From the NCBI GenBank assembly GCA_023614405.1, contig CM042696.1, positions 336,713,211 to 336,777,210 of the forward strand: a stretch of 64,000 bases of DNA, given 5' to 3'. Position numbers and translations under genes: made by a program. The notes below the pieces were generated by a model. The model saw only the letters and a list, made by a program, of their open reading frames with translations. It searched no databases and had not been told where the DNA came from. Below, in pieces: positions 57,861 through 64,000 of this stretch; within the stretch, counting starts at the first letter, position 1, and every line of letters begins with the position of its first letter. Source of the DNA: Avena insularis (taxonomy: Eukaryota; Streptophyta; Magnoliopsida; Poales; Poaceae).

Positions 57861-60800
57861 TGTAACTACCTCGGTGAATTACGCTCCTAGTTACAAGCCT
57901 AGATGAGCAGAAATGGTTGAAATAGTACGGTGGGGCCCAAATGCCACTCACAGGTAGACCTTTCGGCCGTCCCAACCATTTCCAAACATCGGGACAAGAA
58001 CGGGTGGCGTAATCGGCAGGCGAAGGGATCAACTACATACACAAATGAGTATGTATGCAAGCCACCATACAATATTACATCAGAGCCATTCCATCTAAAA
58101 AGAAAGGAAATATAGCAACGCCATACGGCAAGATCCAAATATCCTAGATAGATATAATAGTTTAGGATATCTCCTCATACATCAATCATCAGAGTATCGG
58201 TGAGCGGAAGACAAAATCCGATACGGATAAGAAGCAAATTGGCATAAGATGCCCCATAAATAAGCAGATCCGCCCACGGATCTCACGGATCCCGTTCCGG
58301 AATCTCTACACGAATGATCGTTGCCCACATCGTCCGTCTCTTCCACCCGGTATCCATCTTGCGAGTGTACACATTCATCCGAACCAATAATTTATCGTGT
58401 GAGACCCTAGGGTACTCAGCAAGTCTTTATGCCTCTAAAGGGACACAACACAGGGTGACGCGATTGCAGCAAAAGATAAACCCTAACAATTCTATAGATA
58501 CTCGCTAACCATCCGCCTAACCAGAGATAGACGGATGTCCGTGAATTAATAACAACAGTTATAACGGTAATCTTAACAGATCCATCCTCCTCCTCGCTTA
58601 CCGACGAGGAAGCGGACGAACAACCCCCCATCCGTTGGCAGTTTTATTATCCATTCCATGAGTGTTGCACTATTTACTAGTCAGGTACCTAGTCTAGTCA
58701 AATTAAAAGCGGTACTTTAGTTATGCTTGTCTATGATCGAGAAACTGTGCTCCAAGTCGTCCATAACCGCGGACACGGCTTTGAAGAAGTTTTACCTAGG
58801 GTGCACAAATAGCAACACACTCGATATGCCTCGGAAAAACCAAATCAAAACCAACGAGGCAGTCACGACAAAGCGATCACAGGATTCAGAAATATTTCAG
58901 GGGGCCACCCCATTGAGCTACCCGCAACGAAGTTAGCTGACTCCGAGACGGCCTCAAGGTTTGCGCCATGGTGTGAGCAACGGGAACCGAAAATGTGGTG
59001 GGCTTGTCGACACCGTGAAAACACTCCGCTTTCCTAAACGATGATGCATTGTACCTCGCATAATTTAAATAAAGCAGTAAAGCATGGTATAAGTACAGAA
59101 TAGTAAATAAAACCTCAAACTAGTTTGTGGCCCCAAGAAATAAGAATGAATCAAGCTCTGGCTCAGGGGGGTTCATAAGCCTCCCGGATGTGGATAGCGC
59201 GAATATTCAAGGAACAGGAATCAAGTACTCGGGGTCCTACGGGACACAAGTGAGCCTGAAAAACCAAATAGCGAATATGGCTCACCGATGCCACTTTCAT
59301 TAGTTATCCCATTACTACTCAGGTTAAGTTGTTTAGGTACCTCATTATCCATCAGACACTCACATACCCTACACATGCTGTTCTACGACTCGCATGGCTC
59401 AAACAACTCCTGTAGTAATGGCTCATGGGATGTAGGAACCAGCTTCGGTGGGGTTTAAAAGTAAAGGCTATGCAATACTTGGGATTCAATTTAATGCAAT
59501 CGCGACTCAATGATGCAAGAATAAGATAGAGGCAATAGGTACTGTATGTATGCAAGCATGTGGTAGTGCTTGCCTGGCAGCTCAGTTGAAGCAAGGGATG
59601 GATCTGGGTAGTGCTCCTGGTTCTCTTGATATATCCACCTTTCGTCTATTCGAAGAAGAAGCAAACAAACAAGGGCCAACATAAATAAAGTGCACAAGCA
59701 TATGTATAAATGCATCAAGCAAACAATCATGCCATGATGAATGATGCACAAATTGCATGGCTTTAAAGTAGCATGGCATGGGTGAGGTGTGGAATACGAG
59801 AATAAATCATTCTATTGAGTTTTATCCTCATTTTAATCTCATATTAGTTGCTGTACACATTATATTTATATGATGCATGCTTCAAATCAAAACATGGAAT
59901 GCATAAACAGAAAGGTCTCGTCGAGCTAATCATTTTAGACATATCATTTGCTAAATTTGGAGTTATAAAACAAAAGTTATTAATTAATAAGACAAAAGGG
60001 CATTTTCTTGTAATTTAATTAACTTGGAAAAATAAAGTGTCCAAAATATATTTTGAAGGCCATATTTGAATTCCTCATATTTTTCTGATTTGAAAACATA
60101 TATTATTTGTATTATTTGGAATTATATTTGAAAAGTTATATAAAAACAGAATTTAAATTTGAATTTGAAATAATTTGAAAAGATTTGAATTAAGCAGATA
60201 TCTGAGAAAACATTTTGTTACTCAGCAAGCTCTAGCCCTAGACACTGCTGGTGGGGTTCGAGCTGACTCGGCAGGTGGGCCGAGAGGTTGTGAGGTTTTT
60301 CTCACTGGTCCTTCCTACCCGCACCGATGACAAGTGGGGCCGATTCTGGTGAGACACGCTGCGTCGCCCGGCAGGCGTGACACGTGGCGATCCCAGCGCA
60401 TGGAGGACTAGTATGTGATGGCCAGATCTGCGGGGTTCTCGCGCAAAATCGCAACGAGGTGACAGTGGGGTTCGGGAGCCGGGTTTAGGCGGGAAAAGGC
60501 AGGGCTTCTGAAAAGCGAACATCGGCTTCTGCTGCTGCCTTCTTGTGGCAACCGATGGCGGCGGATCTGGCTGTGTTCGGCGACGGTGGCGTCAGCGACG
60601 CTGGTCTAAACGCAGCGGCTAAAACGAAAGTTGAAGAGGGACATCGGCTACAAGTCTCGTTCAGCGATCTAACGCAGAGGAGGGCTACGGCTGAGGTAGG
60701 TCGAGGAACAGCGGTCGGGAAAGCTTTGCATTTCTTGCTGCCAGAGCCTTGACAGCAGCAGCGTCTGAGCCTTCAGACGGAAGGCGGCGCGATGCAAGGC

Positions 60801-62432
60801 GAGAGGGAGGGAGGCGATGTCTAGGGGAAGAGGGCTCACCAGTGACCACTGGTGCACTAAGCGGGCTCGGTAGCATCGATCGTCTGGGAAGCGGGGTCAA
60901 GCACTCCTGCTGCTCACGAGCACTGTGGCAAGGGGCTTCTCGGCGGTTTCAGTGGGGCTAAGCGATGAAGAGGGCAGAGGGCGCCTGGTGCACTCCACAC
61001 GCATTGGCGTCCACTGAGCAATGAGGGGGCCGAGGCTAGGGTTTTAGGGGCGACATGATGGCCATGGCCTAGGGAGGTGGCAGGGAGAGGAGGGAGAAGG
61101 AAGGGAGAGGGGACCTGGCGCCTCCTGGGTGGATCTGAGGTGGGGGTAGATAAAGGAGGAGGGGTGAGCACATGGGGTGGTGGCTTTAGCTTTGGAAAAA
61201 GGTGAGGAGAGGGGGGATCGGCTAGGTCTTCTCTCCTCTACTTTTCTCCTTGTCTTGAAGCCAAAGACAGAGGTGGGGAGGGGCAGAGAGGCTGCAAGGT
61301 GGGGCCGGCCTGGCAGGGGGATAGAGAGAGAGAGAGAGGGGGGCCGAGAGGTGAGGGGGTAGATGGATCTAGGGTAGGCTCGGTTTAGGGTTTAGGTGAG
61401 AGGGGGATGTGAGGGTTAGGGTTAGATGGGGTATGGTTTAGAGAGGTGAGGTAAGAGAGATGAGTGGTATGGTAGCTAGGGTTTTTCCTTAGTCAAGATC
61501 AAGCCAAGCACATGCCAAGCTCCAACTAGATCAAGCTAAGAAAAGAGAGGGAGGGTGAGATCTAGGGTTTTAGAGCTAACATGCTCCAAACATAGATCAA
61601 GCAAGAGCATGAGGAAAGAGAGAGAGAGGGATATGTGTGGTTTAAATTCACTCAAAATTCAAATAAAAACCAAAGGACAAGTAGAAGGTGGTTCTTGCAT
61701 GGCCCATGCAAAATATTTATTACCATGTTGATTCTTGTGAAAACAATATTATCACATGGCATTATTATTATGCATTTCCAAAAATTGGAATAAAAGCCAA
61801 GCAAAAAGAATTAAAAGGATGCCCCATGTGGAGTAGATGGAGAGGACCATTTTTGAAATACAATGGGACTTGCTAGTGTGTATATGCCACTAGGTAGTTA
61901 TTAATCCCACAAAATATCCCAACATGATGATAACCCCAAAACAACACATATGGGAGCTAGAAATAGGGTTCCACCCACAGGGCATGCAAAGGTGGCCATG
62001 TGGCTCTCATATATCAATGATGTGAAAACAACATGATGCTAAGATGAGAGCATGTGGAAAAGAATTGGATCCATCCCAACCCACATGAGCTAGAGGTAAA
62101 CTCAATAAAGTGCAAAGCTCATATTTAGTTGGATGGTGGAATTATAAGGTGGTGAAAGAAAGGTGGTGGAGTTAATAAGAGATATGCCCCCAACTCAACT
62201 TGGGAATTAAACAATATATCAAGAACCAAATACAATATCAAGAAGCAAATACAATTACTAATGCATATGAGATAAGAACCAAATGGAAAAGGGTTTTATA
62301 TGATGCTCAAAATGCAAGGAGGCATGATGACATGATCATGATATATTTATGATGCAACAATTATATATTTGAAGTAGCATTATGTATACTAGGCTAGTAG
62401 CATTGCAATTGTTAGACAATTGGGATGCTACA
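57861..62432 (-). repeat. 5' LTR of the LARD-like element
   Basis: Same ends as 50,187-54,810 and 52 bp shorter. Outside the GC-rich block it is almost identical to the other LTR (for example 61,690-62,420 versus 54,068-54,798 with only a few changes). Inside the block (60,226-61,070) there are dense 1-4-base gaps and replacements. It carries the 22-bp block GTCCATAACCGCGGACACGG-CT at 58,759-58,780. Confidence 0.94.
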
Positions 62433-62437
62433 TCATC
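62433..62437. repeat. Target site duplication TCATC, right
   Basis: Perfect copy of 50,182-50,186. Beyond it the Athila protease-RT linker resumes. Confidence 0.93.
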
Positions 62438-63130
62438 AATGTAAGCATATTTAAGATCATCAGGTAAAGGTTTTAGATCGAAGAACGGATCCTTTTTAGG
62501 TGGCAACGTGGTACCCAAGTCTTCTACTGGCAAGTTATGCTTAAGCATCTTAGGTTGATGATGGAGAATCTCGTCAATCTCATTTCTTTCTTCCATGAAG
62601 ATTTCACTTTCATGATCTTCCATAAATTGTTGCAAAGCATTGTTAGGAGCAAGAGAAATAGAAGCAAGTTGTTCAACTCTAAAATCCTCATTATGGGTTT
62701 CATTTTCACAAGGTTCTTTAGTAAATTTCAAAAATTAAACTCATAAGATTCCCCATCAAATTTAGTCAAGATTTTCTCCCTTTTGCAGTCTATAATAGCT
62801 CCACAAGTACTCAAGAAAGGTCTACCAAAAATGATGGGATAAATTTTACTAGAAGCTGAACCAAGTATTAGAAAATCAGTAGGATATTTAATCTTACCAC
62901 AAAGAACTTCTACATCCCGCACAATACCAATTGGAGAGATGGTCTCTCTATTAGAAAGGTGAATAACCACATCAATCTCTTCTAGTTCGCAGGGACTGAT
63001 TTCATGCATAATTTCTTTGTAAAGCTCGTAAGGAATAGCACTTGAACTTGCACCAATATCACATAAACCATAATAGCAATGATCACCAATTCTAACAGAA
63101 AGCACAGGGACACTAGCCTTTTTAGTTCTA
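62438..63130 (-). pseudogene. Athila aspartic protease and linker to RT
   Basis: The protease active site CDIGASSSAIPY lies near 63,050 (D-x-G form DIGAS), with the second block YPIIFGRPFLSTCGAII further on. A stop at 62,728-62,730 separates it from the linker (62,438-62,727; DFRVEQLASISLAPNNALQQ, KPLPDDLKYAYIDD), which is in continuous text. The LARD interrupts right after this linker. A frame change near 63,130 separates the protease from Gag upstream. Confidence 0.85.
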
Positions 63131-64000
63131 TTAGATGTGAGACAATATTAGAAGCATCCTCACAAAAGACTATGTGTCCATCTTCTACACTTTTAGTGAC
63201 AAGGTCTTTTACAATTGCTACAACAGGTTCAATGTTTATTTGTTCATTAGGTTTTACAGTTCTCTTTGCACTTTTATTGATTACACTAGTTATCATAGGA
63301 TGATCCTTTACCTTATCTGGGAAGGGTATTTTCTCGATATAAGGTTCAGGTAGGATGTGATCAATAGTGCAAAATTTAGTACTGCCAACAGGAACACAGT
63401 CAACAATATCTTTATATGGTCCATGGTACTTGTTCCATCCCTTTTTCGGAATTTCAATACAAGAAGCAAAAGCCTTAAAACAATTCGTAATAACTTGAGA
63501 ATCAAGACCATAAGCATTACTAATATTTTGAAAGTCATCAGTTCCCATAAAAGATTCAATGCATTCATAATCATAATTTATACCTGAATTTCTTCCTTTG
63601 TCATTCTCCCATGCTTCAGCATTGTCTTGAATACAGTCTAGAAGATCCCATTTAGCTTCTTCTTCCATGCGTGTAAATGATCCAGCACAAGAAGCATCCA
63701 ATAAATCCTTATCATGAAGAGAAAGCCTTGCATAAAAGTTATTGATAATAATATTGCTGGGGAGCTCATGAATGGGACATTTTGCATTAGTAACTTCAAT
63801 CTCCCCCAAGCTTGAGCTGTACTATCTCCATCAAGAGGCCAAAAGTTGTATATTTTATTCTGATCTTTATGAATCTCACTAGAAGGATAAAACTTTGAAT
63901 AAAAGAGAGGTACTATTTCCTCCCATTCAAGAGCTTGACCATTCTTCAGCAGCTTGTACCATTCTTCAGCTCTTCCTTTCAGTGATAATGAGAATAACTT
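63131..64000 (-). pseudogene. Athila Gag, partial (continues beyond the window)
   Basis: At the window edge the minus strand reads LFSLSLKGRAEEWYKLL, EWEEIVPLFYSKFYPSSEI and NKIYNFWPLDGDSTAQAWG, the Gag core of Athila elements. A one-base loss near 63,785 shifts the frame. Downstream it reads CPIHELPSNIIINNFYARLS, LLDASCAGSFTRMEEEAKW and GINYDYECIESFMG to about 63,130. The N-terminus, PBS and 5' LTR lie outside the window. Confidence 0.86.

Larger units (their letters stand above)
50187..62432 (-). mobile_element. LARD-like non-autonomous LTR retrotransposon nested in the Athila
   Basis: A 12.2-kb element with LTRs of 4,624 and 4,572 bp, a perfect TCATC duplication, an iMet-type PBS and a PPT, but an internal region of only 3,050 bp with no gag, protease, RT or integrase motif on either strand. 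Very long LTRs (about 4.5 kb) around a ~3-3.5-kb non-coding core define the LARD class first described from barley and relatives. On the minus strand the LTR starts TGTAGCATCCC and ends GGTAGTTACA. Shared LTR and PPT motifs tie it to Tekay elements, the likely source of its proteins (inference). Confidence 0.9.
42993..64000 (-). mobile_element. Athila-type Ty3/gypsy element, minus strand, runs off the window
   Basis: The 3' LTR is at 42,993-44,466. An extra ORF, integrase, RT/RNase H, protease and gag then follow in reverse order, all on the minus strand, to base 64,000. Minus-strand LTR ends are TGATACGTCC and GGGTCATCA, typical of Athila elements in pooid grasses. The 5' LTR should lie beyond the window. 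The LARD-like element (50,187-62,432) splits it between protease and RT. Frameshifts and stops show it is non-functional. Confidence 0.9.

Overview
This is an intergenic, repeat-dominated window from a large plant genome, almost certainly a grass and most likely a pooid (wheat, barley, rye, oat or Lolium group). The organism call is an inference from the transposon families: a Tekay/Del chromovirus with ~4 kb LTRs, a Tat-type Ty3/gypsy element with an antisense gene, an Athila element whose LTR begins TGATACGTCC, and a LARD-sized non-autonomous element. I see no intact host gene, tRNA, rRNA or CRISPR array.

Layout. (1) 1-1,567 is AT-rich host DNA. (2) 1,568-14,849 is a complete Tekay element on the minus strand: LTRs 1,568-5,526 and 10,919-14,849, TSD GTGTA on both sides, iMet-type PBS, a coiled-coil ORF ahead of gag, gag, protease, RT and integrase. 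Its RNase H domain is deleted and there are many stops and frameshifts. (3) 14,855-25,008 is old low-complexity DNA with degenerate interspersed and tandem repeats and pieces of a decayed plus-strand transposase-like gene. (4) 25,014-39,309 is a complete Tat element on the plus strand: 817-bp LTRs and TSD CTATT. It carries gag, protease, RT, two RNase H domains and integrase on the plus strand, and a multi-exon minus-strand gene (33,266 to about 37,800) between integrase and the 3' LTR. It inserted into an exon of a Ptta/En/Spm-type (Transposase_24-like) pseudogene that resumes at 39,310. (5) 39,315-42,992 is the rest of that host sequence. (6) 42,993 to the window end is an Athila element on the minus strand: 3' LTR, an extra ORF, integrase, RT/RNase H, then protease and gag. 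Its 5' LTR lies beyond base 64,000. (7) Nested in the Athila between protease and RT is a 12.2-kb LARD-like element (50,187-62,432, minus strand, TSD TCATC): two 4.6-kb LTRs around a 3.05-kb internal region with no recognisable gag or pol.

How the parts relate. The three elements with both ends inside the window have perfect 5-bp target duplications, so the nesting order is firm: LARD into Athila, and Tat into the transposase-like pseudogene. The LARD shares three features with the Tekay element: an iMet PBS, an 8-bp-arm palindrome beside the PPT, and a 22-bp LTR motif. This suggests descent from, or mobilisation by, Tekay-type elements. All coding regions are broken. Many stops are TAG where CAG is the likely ancestral codon, as expected from deamination of methylated, silenced elements.

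Most worth a second look: the antisense spliced gene of the Tat element with a 59-bp minisatellite inside one intron; a perfect 13-bp-arm palindrome just upstream of the TATA box in both Tat LTRs; the uncharacterised pre-gag coiled-coil ORF of the Tekay element; and an odd patchwork of near-identity and dense small indels between the two LARD LTRs.
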